Assembly: GCA_002392765.1 (NCBI GenBank)
Contig: DGHT01000042.1
Span: 1 to 29,048 of the forward strand
DNA length: 29,048 bases
DNA from: Verrucomicrobia bacterium UBA3841
GTDB lineage: Bacteria > Verrucomicrobiota > Kiritimatiellia > RFP12 > UBA1067
Reading direction: 5' to 3'
Below, piece after piece: positions 14,478-20,962 of the stretch. The translations under genes were made by a program, and so were the position numbers. Positions within the stretch are counted from its first letter, which is position 1. The number at the start of each line of letters is the position of its first letter. The notes beneath the pieces were generated by a model that was not told where the DNA came from, did not search any database, and saw only the letters and a program-made list of their open reading frames with translations.

Positions 14478-15903
14478 CAGGGACGTGTCTCTTGAGAGGT
14501 TCCTTGCCGGACACGCCGCGTTCGGGCCTAAGCCTCTGTATGCGCCCGGGACGATGGTCGGAGACTGGAAGGTGCTGGCGTTTCTGGGGCGCGGCGGCAG
14601 CGGAGAGGTTTACAGAGCCGAAAACATCCTTCTCGGCACGACAGGCGCGCTGAAGGTGCTTGTGCGCGGTGACGCGAAGTCCAGAGATCGCTTTCGCCTC
14701 GAGGCGCGCCTGCTTTCCGGATCCGTATGCACGGCGTTTCCGAGGCTGTGCGCGTACGGCGAATCCGGCGGCCGTCCCTATGTCGTGACGGAGCTTCTGG
14801 AACCGATGGAGCTGCCGGAGAAAGACACTGCAGTTGCCGGATTCATCGAGAAGGTGTGCGACGGCGTTGCGGAGCTGCATCGCCTCGGCTACATCCACAG
14901 GGATGTCAAGCCGTCGAACATAATGCTGCGGCCCTCCACCGGGGAACCGGTTCTCATCGACCTTGGATTGGCAAAGGCATCTAGCGACACTCCTGCGGGG
15001 AGAAACTCGACGGCGTCGGTGGTTGACGGACGCGCCGCGGGAGTCGGAACTCCGGGTTTTTCGGCTCCGGAGCAGTTCTCCGGCGGTACGATTGCGCCGC
15101 CTGCCGACGTCCACGCGCTTGGAGCGCTGGTCAACGCCTGCTTCAACGGAAAACCGCCTCGCTGTTGGGCTCGGATCGTCCGGCGGTCGACCAGCTCGAT
15201 CCCCGCGCAGCGCTATGCGACGGTAGATCGGTTCGTTGCGGCCGTTCGGCATCGGCACAGGGCTGGAAGGCTTGCTGCGGCCGCCGCGTTCCTCTCAGTC
15301 GCGATTCTTGGAGCGACGGTCTGGATTGCGGGGACTCGCGCAGATGGCGGCGACGGAAAGATGCCGCATTCGATTCTGGACATACGCATTCCAGATAGCG
15401 AGGCGCGAAGGATTTTCCAGGACACGTCGTCCGAGGACATCGACACGAACGTCCAGTCCGTGGCCTGGGACGGGTTAGGCGATACAACCGTCACGAACGG
15501 GCTCAAGATCACGAGAATATCGCTGCAGCGCCGGAATCTGAAAGTGGAGGATCCGGTAGTGCTCGACGGGCGGCACGATGTGTACATCGCCGGGCCGGGA
15601 CTTCTTGACGCCGACATTTCGGGATCCGGCGAAGTTTCCATCCATCTTGCCAGAAACGCGGCATTTCTCAACCGGACGCGGATCGGGTATCCGGAATCGT
15701 CCGTGATGTACTTTCTGGGCGGGGAAAGCTACGTGAACTTTGTCAACCTCGGACAGCCTTCTGATCAAACCGTCTGCAATCTGGTCGCAACGGACCTGTC
15801 TGACGTCATTGTAAGATTCGGCGGACCGCTTTCGTACGGCGAAGCAAGGGAGGAAGAGTTCCGCAGAAGGAGAAAGAACAGGGCGATGGCGCGCGGACGG
15901 TGA
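14464..15903 (+). CDS. Transmembrane Ser/Thr protein kinase with unknown C-terminal domain
   Basis: A 479-residue Hanks-type kinase. The glycine loop is G42-R-G-G-S-G47, the ATP lysine is K64 (ALKVL), the helix-C glutamate is probably E80, the catalytic loop is H145-R-D-V-K-P-S-N152, and the metal-binding motif is D166-L-G in place of DFG. The activation segment ends GTPGFSAPE (195-203). All catalytic residues are kept, but the C-lobe is short. One membrane helix spans about 268-289 (LAAAAAFLSVAILGATVWIA). The last 190 residues should lie outside the cytoplasm. They are beta-rich, with repeated short strands around DVYIAGPGLLDADISGSGE, and match nothing I recognise. GGAGGGAG just before ATG 14464 is a good ribosome binding site. 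Overlap with the sigma gene suggests a sensing and transcription pair. Confidence 0.87.
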   Translation: MESSDRDVSLERFLAGHAAFGPKPLYAPGTMVGDWKVLAFLGRGGSGEVYRAENILLGTTGALKVLVRGDAKSRDRFRLEARLLSGSVCTAFPRLCAYGESGGRPYVVTELLEPMELPEKDTAVAGFIEKVCDGVAELHRLGYIHRDVKPSNIMLRPSTGEPVLIDLGLAKASSDTPAGRNSTASVVDGRAAGVGTPGFSAPEQFSGGTIAPPADVHALGALVNACFNGKPPRCWARIVRRSTSSIPAQRYATVDRFVAAVRHRHRAGRLAAAAAFLSVAILGATVWIAGTRADGGDGKMPHSILDIRIPDSEARRIFQDTSSEDIDTNVQSVAWDGLGDTTVTNGLKITRISLQRRNLKVEDPVVLDGRHDVYIAGPGLLDADISGSGEVSIHLARNAAFLNRTRIGYPESSVMYFLGGESYVNFVNLGQPSDQTVCNLVATDLSDVIVRFGGPLSYGEAREEEFRRRRKNRAMARGR

Positions 15904-16072
15904 CAGTCGGGCGGCCGGCGTTGACGGCGGCCGGGCGGGATTGTGGATTTTTTTTGTTTTCCCGCGTCAGATTTTCGTCTCCTGCCGTAGTATACAGCGG
16001 AGACTACTGATATGAAGAACATTATATCCTTGCGCGGCATCATCGCGATGTTGCGTGTCTGCGGCTGCAAAC
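15904..16072. other. Gap after the kinase gene, with a possible weak terminator
   Basis: An imperfect GC-rich hairpin at 15912-15933 (CGGCCG arms around TTGA) is followed, about 14 bases later, by a run of eight T at 15948-15955. The T-run is too far away for a textbook terminator, so this is only a possibility. No credible gene is seen in the remainder. Confidence 0.3.
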
Positions 16073-16102
16073 TTGACAGTATAACAACTGTTATGGTAGA
16101 AT
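16073..16102 (+). promoter_or_regulatory. Promoter of a structured RNA
   Basis: TTGACA (16073-16078) and TAGAAT (16097-16102) have an 18-base spacer. Transcription should start near 16109, exactly where a stable hairpin begins. Confidence 0.75.
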
Positions 16103-16108
16103 ATTGTT

Positions 16109-16371
16109 GCTTTCGGGCGAAAGCCCTTGGGCAAGACATAGTTCGGGAACTGATTGGGAGCGTCATGCGGTTTAGTGCAAGCCGGCATTCTCCATCCACC
16201 CCCGGACGCAATAAATTTGCATGCTGCAAAGCAGTCGTTGGTAGAAACGTGAGAAATTTCGTAAGGCGATACTTGGCAGGGGAGAGTGCAAACGCACTTC
16301 CTCTCTTCGTATTCCTTACAGGGCAATCTCACGGCCTCTACCGAAATACGGAAGGGAGGATTTCTTTTTTT
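16109..16371 (+). ncRNA. Candidate structured RNA or attenuating leader, about 260 nt
   Basis: No convincing coding potential, but clear nested complementarity. The 3' domain has five consecutive arm pairs in strict nested order: GGTAGA (16240-16245) with TCTACC (16337-16342), GTGAGA (16249-16254) with TCTCAC (16327-16332), GTAAGG (16261-16266) with CCTTAC (16314-16319), ATAC (16269-16272) with GTAT (16309-16312), and GTGC (16286-16289) with GCAC (16294-16297) around AAAC. A second hairpin lies at 16157-16193, and small ones at 16109-16124 and 16216-16230. The outermost arm TCTACC is also part of the terminator stem, so two folds compete. It matches no RNA family I can name (not RNase P, tmRNA or SRP). 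It may be a free regulatory RNA or a leader controlling the gene at 16486. Confidence 0.62.
16335..16371 (+). terminator. Intrinsic terminator closing the structured RNA
   Basis: CCTC (16335-16338) and CCG (16341-16343) can pair with CGG (16349-16351) and GAGG (16356-16359), followed by TTTCTTTTTTT ending at 16371. The internal loop makes it moderate in strength. Its left arm overlaps TCTACC, the partner of GGTAGA at 16240, the arrangement expected of a terminator/antiterminator switch. Confidence 0.55.
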
Positions 16372-16485
16372 GTATAGATTGCCAAGTGGCGCAATGACGT
16401 GACAATGCAACGCTCGTCGCGGTTTCTGCTCCTTGACGCGACGGGGCAGCATGCAAGGCAAGGTGCGGAAAGGAAGTAACGGAAC

Positions 16486-18048
16486 ATGGTCAAGAGATTG
16501 ACGGCAGCAGTGCTTATGGTTGTTTTTGCCGCAAACACCGGGCGGAGCCAGGACTCCGCAGAAAAAGTGAAAGGACGGCTTTATCCCATCTCGGATTTGG
16601 GCATTGTGGCGCAAAAGACAAAACAGGGAGTTTTGGTGTGGAGCAGAGATGATGTCGCCAACAAGCGCACCTGGCGCGATGCGAAAGGCTTGGCTCTTCT
16701 GAGATTGAAGGACAACGACACATTGAAGAACAGGCTGAAGAAAGGTTCCGAACTGGGAGGCGGCTGGCTGAAATACGTCGGCACATACCGGCACGGAAAT
16801 CTCTTTACCGGAAGTCGCGACATCCCCGCCTACGAAATTCCGGACAAAGAGGAAGTCGAACAGGCAAAATATGAAATGATGCGCAAGGAGGAAGAAGAGA
16901 TGCGCAACAGGGAAATCGAACGCTGTAAAGCGATGGAGCAGAGGCGCTTCGAGGATGAACAGAGAAGAATTCGGGAACAGACCGAACAAGAACGGGTCAA
17001 TCGCGAACTCCAAAAGCAACGAGAAGAAAATGATCGTAAACTTGCGGCGGAGCGAGCCAAGGCGGAGATTGAGGCAGAAAAGCAAAGACAGGAAGCGGCG
17101 CGGCAAGCTGAAGAAGAACGCAAGCGTCGTTATCCGATAGAGCAGAAGCAGAGGGCTGAGTATGCGTCTGTGAAGTTGGGAGGAATCTCCTTCGACTGGA
17201 AGTCTTATGTAAGAATGCAAAAAGACCTTTTGCGTTATGTCTATTCGATAGAGGTGACGGAAAAGAAGTGGAGAGAACTTCAGAACCTTCAGCGTGACAA
17301 GAACTGGCTTGGAATGTTGGGTGCGATTGCTGAACGAGAGATGAAGGATTATCCAAACGAGGACAATATAGATTTACTTGTTAAACAATTGCGTACAAAA
17401 GAATTTCATTTGTCATTGAAGTTTACTCATAAAATAAGATTGCACAGTCTTAGAGGTGGTTGGTGGGATGACAGTGACTCGATTCTTCCATTCAATATGG
17501 ACAAATCAATTGGTGGGAAGATGACTATATATGCTGTAAATGGGGTAGGACATGGGCGAAGCGTGAACATGGTGTATGAAGAGGCTGCGCACAAGAAAGA
17601 AGAAATTCGTGTGAATATGAAGCTTGGACGTATATATCAAACTGAAGGTGATGCAGCACTAAAGCAAGTTGATGAAGAACTTGCAAAAGAAGTGTCAGAG
17701 TGGCTTGATACCGAGCCTGTGCAAATTAGCTTGTTTAAGCCAATACCTGGTCGCGAAAAAACAATGCCTTCTGTGTCGCAATCGTCTACGGCAGAGAAGA
17801 CTTCCAGTGGTACGCCAAAAACAAAGCCGCAATGGGTGCCTTGCCCCGACTGCGACGGCTCGCGGTACATATCAAAGGGGGAATGCGACAAATGCGGCGG
17901 AGAGGGAAAATATAGAACCCCTGTCACCCGCGGTATAAGCGGGCGGCTCTTGGGCGGAAGGATGACCCAGTGCGAAAAATGCAAAGGGAAGGGCGAAATC
18001 AAGGAACGCTGCAAACGGTGCCGCGGAAACGGCAAAATCAAGCAGTAA
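16486..18048 (+). CDS. Exported coiled-coil protein with DnaJ-type cysteine repeats
   Basis: A 520-residue protein of unknown function. Residues 1-22 are a signal peptide (KRLTAAVLMVVFAANTGRSQ). A small domain follows to about 115. Residues about 118-225 are a highly charged Glu/Arg/Lys/Gln coiled coil, and about 226-440 form a second globular region. The C-terminus (453-514) carries four CxxCxG repeats, CPDCDG, CDKCGG, CEKCKG and CKRCRG, the pattern of the DnaJ zinc-binding domain but without a J domain. Such a metal site on an exported protein is unusual. AAAGGAAG precedes ATG 16486. Bases of about 17380-17760 are clearly more AT-rich than the rest of the gene, suggesting a mosaic or transferred origin. 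It begins 114 bases after the structured RNA terminator. Confidence 0.75.
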   Translation: MVKRLTAAVLMVVFAANTGRSQDSAEKVKGRLYPISDLGIVAQKTKQGVLVWSRDDVANKRTWRDAKGLALLRLKDNDTLKNRLKKGSELGGGWLKYVGTYRHGNLFTGSRDIPAYEIPDKEEVEQAKYEMMRKEEEEMRNREIERCKAMEQRRFEDEQRRIREQTEQERVNRELQKQREENDRKLAAERAKAEIEAEKQRQEAARQAEEERKRRYPIEQKQRAEYASVKLGGISFDWKSYVRMQKDLLRYVYSIEVTEKKWRELQNLQRDKNWLGMLGAIAEREMKDYPNEDNIDLLVKQLRTKEFHLSLKFTHKIRLHSLRGGWWDDSDSILPFNMDKSIGGKMTIYAVNGVGHGRSVNMVYEEAAHKKEEIRVNMKLGRIYQTEGDAALKQVDEELAKEVSEWLDTEPVQISLFKPIPGREKTMPSVSQSSTAEKTSSGTPKTKPQWVPCPDCDGSRYISKGECDKCGGEGKYRTPVTRGISGRLLGGRMTQCEKCKGKGEIKERCKRCRGNGKIKQ

Positions 18049-18093
18049 CCACTGCAAAACCAGATATACTCAAAAACGAAAGGAGCGACAGTT

Positions 18094-18495
18094 ATGCAGA
18101 TCACAACGGCGTGTCCCCAGTGCGGCAAGACCTATGAAGTCGACGGAGAATACGAGGGGGCGGAAGTGCAATGCGAGAATTGCGGACGGCAATTTACGGT
18201 AGCGCGAATCGCTAAAGACAGCGGGGACAGGTCCGGGGGAAATCGTCCCAAAACATCTTTTGCCGGGATATGGCTCTTGTTTTTTGCGATTCAGGGCATC
18301 GGATACCTATTGTCGGTTTTCATCAATATGGGCATCGATGCGTACATGATCTCCTTTATGGTGGATGCATCGATCGTATTCGACATTCTTGAAACGACGA
18401 TAACGTTCGTTCTTACCGCAGCGGCTTCGTATTTGGCGTTCAACAAAGTTGTCGCAAAAAAGATGGCCAGACGGCTTAAAGGAGTGACGTCATGA
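18094..18495 (+). CDS. Zinc-ribbon membrane protein
   Basis: A 133-residue protein of unknown function. Residues 7-30 form a zinc ribbon with C7/C10 and C27/C30 (ACPQCGKTYEVDG, VQCENCGRQFTV), similar to the short ribbons at the N-terminus of many bacterial membrane or regulatory proteins. Two hydrophobic segments follow at about 53-76 (FAGIWLLFFAIQGIGYLLSV) and 98-120 (TITFVLTAAASYLAF), with a basic tail. The ribbon should face the cytoplasm. AAAGGAG lies eight bases before ATG 18094. The 3' end overlaps the next gene by ATGA, so the two are translated together. Confidence 0.78.
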   Translation: MQITTACPQCGKTYEVDGEYEGAEVQCENCGRQFTVARIAKDSGDRSGGNRPKTSFAGIWLLFFAIQGIGYLLSVFINMGIDAYMISFMVDASIVFDILETTITFVLTAAASYLAFNKVVAKKMARRLKGVTS

Positions 18496-19388
18496 TAATC
18501 CGTTGCCCTAATTGCGGGGAATCGGGAGAGGCTGATTCCGAACCTGATGTCGGCCAGCATATTGAATGTCCGTTTTGCTGCACGACGTTTTCATACGGTG
18601 CGGACAATATCAAGGCCATGCCCGAAGACGCGCCGGGAAACGTGCAGCAGCTAGGAGCAGTCGCTTCATCATGCGTCACGGACGATGCAACTACGGATTC
18701 CAGTGATTCGTCGGGCGATACAGTCAGCCGTACGAGCCTGCCGCACGGGCTGAGGCTTGTCGCAAAAAATACACCCGCCAAAGCGTCGTCCTCGTCTGTG
18801 ATAAAAAGGATAAAGAAGGCTGCCAATTCAATACACAAGCGCATCTTACGAATACAAAACGATTTTTCCGGAATCAAAACCCGACCAGCTGTCAAAAACA
18901 TAAAGCCCAAGAAGAAGTTCTGCCAGGAATGCGGCAATGAACTGCATCCCAAGGCGGTCATATGCCCAAAGTGTGGATGTCCTGTCGCCAATTCTAAACA
19001 ACCAGCCTCATGGTCTTCGATAGACCCGAACAATGTTCCCAACTATATGGTTGGAGCGATCATATCCATGTTCCTTTTCCTTCCGACGGGACTTGTCGCA
19101 ATGTACTATGTGTTGCAGTCGAAACAGAAATTGAGAGACGGAAATCGTTCTGGGGCCGAGGATGACTCGAGAACAGCTGGATTTATCGTGAAGTGGACAA
19201 TCGGAATTGCTGTTGTTGGTTTTATATTCGTTTTTGTTTTGGGGTCGTGTATAGGGCATTCCATACAGAAAGAATTGAAGTCCACAGACAATTATATACG
19301 TAATGCAACGCGAGAAGCCGAAAGAGAAGCCGAGCGCCTTAGTCGAGAGGCTGAACGGATAATGAGGTCGGCGAACTATTACTATTGA
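18492..19388 (+). CDS. Double zinc-ribbon protein with CD225/dispanin-like membrane domain
   Basis: A 298-residue protein. It has an N-terminal zinc ribbon (C5/C8 and C26/C29), a low-complexity Ser/Thr/Asp stretch (about 55-90), a basic segment, and a second ribbon at about 142-162 (FCQECGNELHPKAVICPKCG). Then comes a two-helix membrane domain: VPNYMVGAIISMFLFLPTGL with VAMYYVL, a short polar turn containing KLRDGNRSGAEDDSRTA, and FIVKWTIGIAVVGFIFVFVL. This layout fits the CD225/dispanin family, which in animals includes the IFITM membrane-restricting proteins; in bacteria the role is unknown. The C-terminal 40 residues repeat REAE/RLSREAE and should form a charged amphipathic helix. It overlaps the previous gene by four bases. 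Confidence 0.75.
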   Translation: MIIRCPNCGESGEADSEPDVGQHIECPFCCTTFSYGADNIKAMPEDAPGNVQQLGAVASSCVTDDATTDSSDSSGDTVSRTSLPHGLRLVAKNTPAKASSSSVIKRIKKAANSIHKRILRIQNDFSGIKTRPAVKNIKPKKKFCQECGNELHPKAVICPKCGCPVANSKQPASWSSIDPNNVPNYMVGAIISMFLFLPTGLVAMYYVLQSKQKLRDGNRSGAEDDSRTAGFIVKWTIGIAVVGFIFVFVLGSCIGHSIQKELKSTDNYIRNATREAEREAERLSREAERIMRSANYYY

Positions 19389-19448
19389 AAAGATCAACTG
19401 CTCCGGTCGATAAGTCGCCTATCTGATTATGGTGGTGTACATGGAGAC

Positions 19449-19476
19449 TTGTATACAAGAGACGAGTTTGTAATAA
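19449..19476 (+). promoter_or_regulatory. Possible promoter of the 21-residue-repeat gene
   Basis: TTGTAT (19449-19454) and TAATAA (19471-19476) are 16 bases apart, about 27 bases before ATG 19503. The match is weak; the gap of 114 bases after the CD225 gene makes a separate promoter reasonable. Confidence 0.35.
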
Positions 19477-19502
19477 CCAATTGAACACGAAAGGAAATTC
19501 AA

Positions 19503-19931
19503 ATGAAAAGAGTCATGATTATCGTTTCCGTTCTTGCTGCGTCGGTCTGTATGGCCGAGACGGTCTCTTTGCGGGATTCGCAGGGACGGCTTGTCGGGAC
19601 TAGGACGACCGACAGTACTGGACGGACCACGTACCGCGATGCGCAGGGGAGGCTTCAAGGCTCGTCTTCGACAGACAGTTCCGGACGGACTACGTACCGT
19701 GACGCCCAGGGGCGCATGCAGGGCTCGACCTCGACCGACAGTTCGGGCCGTACGACATGCCGCGATTCGATGGGGAGACTCGAAGGAAGCGCGTCGACAG
19801 ACAGCAGCGGAAGGACGACGTACCGCGATGCGCAGGGGAGGCTTCAGGGTTCGTCCACGACCGACAGCTCGGGCAGAACCACTTACCGCGATGCGCAAGG
19901 GCGTATGTGGGGAAGCGGAAGCGCTCGCTGA
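19503..19931 (+). CDS. Secreted protein of tandem 21-residue repeats
   Basis: A 142-residue protein: a signal peptide of about 18 residues (KRVMIIVSVLAASVCMA, cleavage before ETVSL) followed by about five and a half copies of a 21-residue unit built on TDSSGRTTYRDAQGRLQGSS. The DNA repeats with a 63-base period. One copy has diverged (GRTTCRDSMGRLEGSAS) and carries the only cysteine of the mature chain. The polar, Gly/Thr/Arg-rich unit suggests an elongated beta structure at the surface or in the periplasm. Small exported proteins with similar YRDAQGR repeats exist in other Gram-negative bacteria, to my recollection without a known function. AAAGGAAATTCAA before the ATG is a reasonable ribosome binding site. 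Confidence 0.8.
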   Translation: MKRVMIIVSVLAASVCMAETVSLRDSQGRLVGTRTTDSTGRTTYRDAQGRLQGSSSTDSSGRTTYRDAQGRMQGSTSTDSSGRTTCRDSMGRLEGSASTDSSGRTTYRDAQGRLQGSSTTDSSGRTTYRDAQGRMWGSGSAR

Positions 19932-19965
19932 TCGGTTCAAATGCCCATCCCATGAGGGCCAATCC

Positions 19966-20033
19966 ATTTTTACCCGCACGCGGATTGGTATTTTACACGT
20001 GAGCGGATTGGTATTTTACCCGCACACTGATTA
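19966..20033. repeat. Tandem 23-bp repeat, about three units
   Basis: CGGATTGGTATTTTAC occurs at 19981-19996 and again at 20004-20019. ATTTTACCCGCAC brackets the set on the left and right in slightly altered form. The period is 23 bases. Closely spaced repeats of this size are typical of transposase-binding sites at ends of IS21-type elements, but no transposase is present, so that is inference. Confidence 0.6.
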
Positions 20034-20123
20034 GTCCAGCCAATCATCGGCTCGGTCTGAAGTTGGTTGAAATATGATGGATGCGTTCTCAATTAGGATG
20101 ACCTCTTCCTGATCCAACTGCAT
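20031..20123 (-). pseudogene. Short minus-strand reading-frame remnant
   Basis: From ATG at 20123 to TAA at 20031 the minus strand encodes 30 residues, MQLDQEEVILIENASIIFQP followed by TSDRADDWLD. It looks like the C-terminus of a real protein rather than random sequence, and it ends exactly where the 23-bp repeats begin, as a gene next to a mobile-element end would. I cannot assign a family. Confidence 0.3.
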
Positions 20124-20139
20124 GTTGATCCAACTGCAT
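20110..20139. repeat. 16-bp direct repeat, two copies
   Basis: TGATCCAACTGCAT is present at 20110-20123 and 20126-20139, a 16-base period. It directly precedes the 22-bp tandem array. Confidence 0.55.
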
Positions 20140-20143
20140 TGTC

Positions 20144-20253
20144 GCATGATAACTTCCATTCGTCTGCATGATAACTTTCATTTGACCGCATGATAACTTT
20201 CATTTGACTGCTTTATAACTTCCACTCGTCAGCATGATAACGCCCATTTGAAT
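20144..20253. repeat. Five tandem 22-bp repeats
   Basis: Units begin at 20144, 20166, 20188, 20210 and 20232 with an exact 22-base spacing. The consensus is close to GCATGATAACTTTCATTTGA. The fourth begins GCTTTATAAC and the fifth has GCCC in place of TTTC. No spacers separate them, so this is not a CRISPR array. An array of protein-binding sites, such as a transposon end, is the most likely reading. Confidence 0.8.
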
Positions 20254-20270
20254 GAATCATCCATCACAGC

Positions 20271-20473
20271 CAAGATTTTCCGCATACAATTCTCATTATC
20301 ATCATCTCGTTATGGCGCAACATTGACAAGAAAGGGGCTCCTTCCTCAACCAGTTAAGATTTTCCGCACAAGATTCTCATTTATGTCATCTCACCCTGAC
20401 GAAAAGTTGCCAATTCGATACCTCTTTGCTCGACCATTGAGAATTTCCGCATTGGATTCTCAATTTATGATAT
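20271..20473. repeat. Three spaced copies of a 35-38 bp repeat
   Basis: AAGATTTTCCGCA, a short variable stretch, ATTCTCATT and ATCATCTC recur at 20272-20308 and 20356-20392. A more diverged copy is at 20440-20473 (AGAATTTCCGCATTGGATTC then TCAATTTATGATAT). The copies are about 84 bases apart. No reading frame of interest crosses them. Confidence 0.6.
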
Positions 20474-20796
20474 AATATTGCGTAGTAAGGGAAATTATTG
20501 CGGTTACGGATAATTATTGGAGGGCGAAGTAGCGTTCGCTCCGGCTGGATCGCGAGAAGAATGTGCATAGCAGTTAGCAGTTTAAGATGGATGAATGAGC
20601 ATGACGGTTGCGGATGAGGCGGTTGCGAAACTACTTGTGTGGTGTGGCAAGGGCGGCACAGTGGCGCGATGGGGTCATCGCGCCCTACCGATGTGAAATT
20701 GTTGCCGAATACCAATGTTGCCAATTTCCAATTTGCCCGCCATAGCCTTGGCGTCGGCGGATTGTGTGCTGGATATTGGAATTTATAAAGGGGCAC
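20474..20796. other. Non-coding stretch with a REP-like palindrome
   Basis: No gene is supported here. The one clear element is the perfect 8-bp stem GGCGCGAT (20663-20670) / ATCGCGCC (20677-20684) with a six-base loop, lying in a GC-rich patch inside AT-rich DNA. It resembles short repetitive extragenic palindromes. Short copies of CCAATTT/CCAATGTTG at about 20719-20742 are also repetitive. Confidence 0.45.
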
Positions 20797-20892
20797 ACTG
20801 GGGGAACGGGCGTCTCGCCCGTTCAGGTTATAAAAAACGGGCGGGACGCCCGTTCCCCCAGTATAAACGGCCGAGACGGCCGTTCCCCCAGT
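20797..20892. repeat. Palindromic dispersed repeat with 18-bp terminal inverted repeats
   Basis: ACTGGGGGAACGGGCGTC (20797-20814) is the exact reverse complement of GACGCCCGTTCCCCCAGT (20845-20862), giving a 66-bp element whose interior contains GTTATAAAAAA. A partial third copy follows, with the palindrome AACGGCC-GAGAC-GGCCGTT and the CCCCCAGT tail ending at 20892. The stem sequences vary between copies while the CCCCCAGT tail is constant. The copies at 523-549 and 1002-1028 belong to the same family. It lies downstream of tRNA-Pro and might act as a processing or end structure for that transcript. Confidence 0.85.
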
Positions 20893-20962
20893 ATAAACGG
20901 ATATTCAATCTCGATGAAAAGAAGAATGACCGATCCACCCGGTTTTCAGATTGTGAATAAAA

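Noticed and set aside
16109..16371. Assignment of the structured RNA to 6S RNA, tmRNA or RNase P RNA
   Set aside because: No tRNA-like ends, no conserved RNase P core, and the asymmetric nested hairpin with a separate 5' hairpin does not show the single central bubble of 6S RNA.
16012..16377. A 121-codon plus-strand frame over the structured RNA
   Set aside because: It begins before the promoter and has no ribosome binding site or protein-like pattern. The nested complementarity explains the region better.
16455..16485. SRP RNA-like GGAAAGGAAG motif
   Set aside because: Only a few bases resemble the SRP tetraloop region, no helix 8 pairing is present, and the purines act as the ribosome binding site of the gene at 16486.
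15967..17220. A 417-codon minus-strand frame across the structured RNA and the coiled-coil gene
   Set aside because: Its Phe/Leu-rich sequence is the mirror of the Glu/Lys-rich coiled coil on the plus strand. The plus strand has a signal peptide, a ribosome binding site and zinc motifs.
20144..20253. CRISPR array
   Set aside because: The 22-bp units are directly adjacent with no spacers, and no cas genes are nearby.
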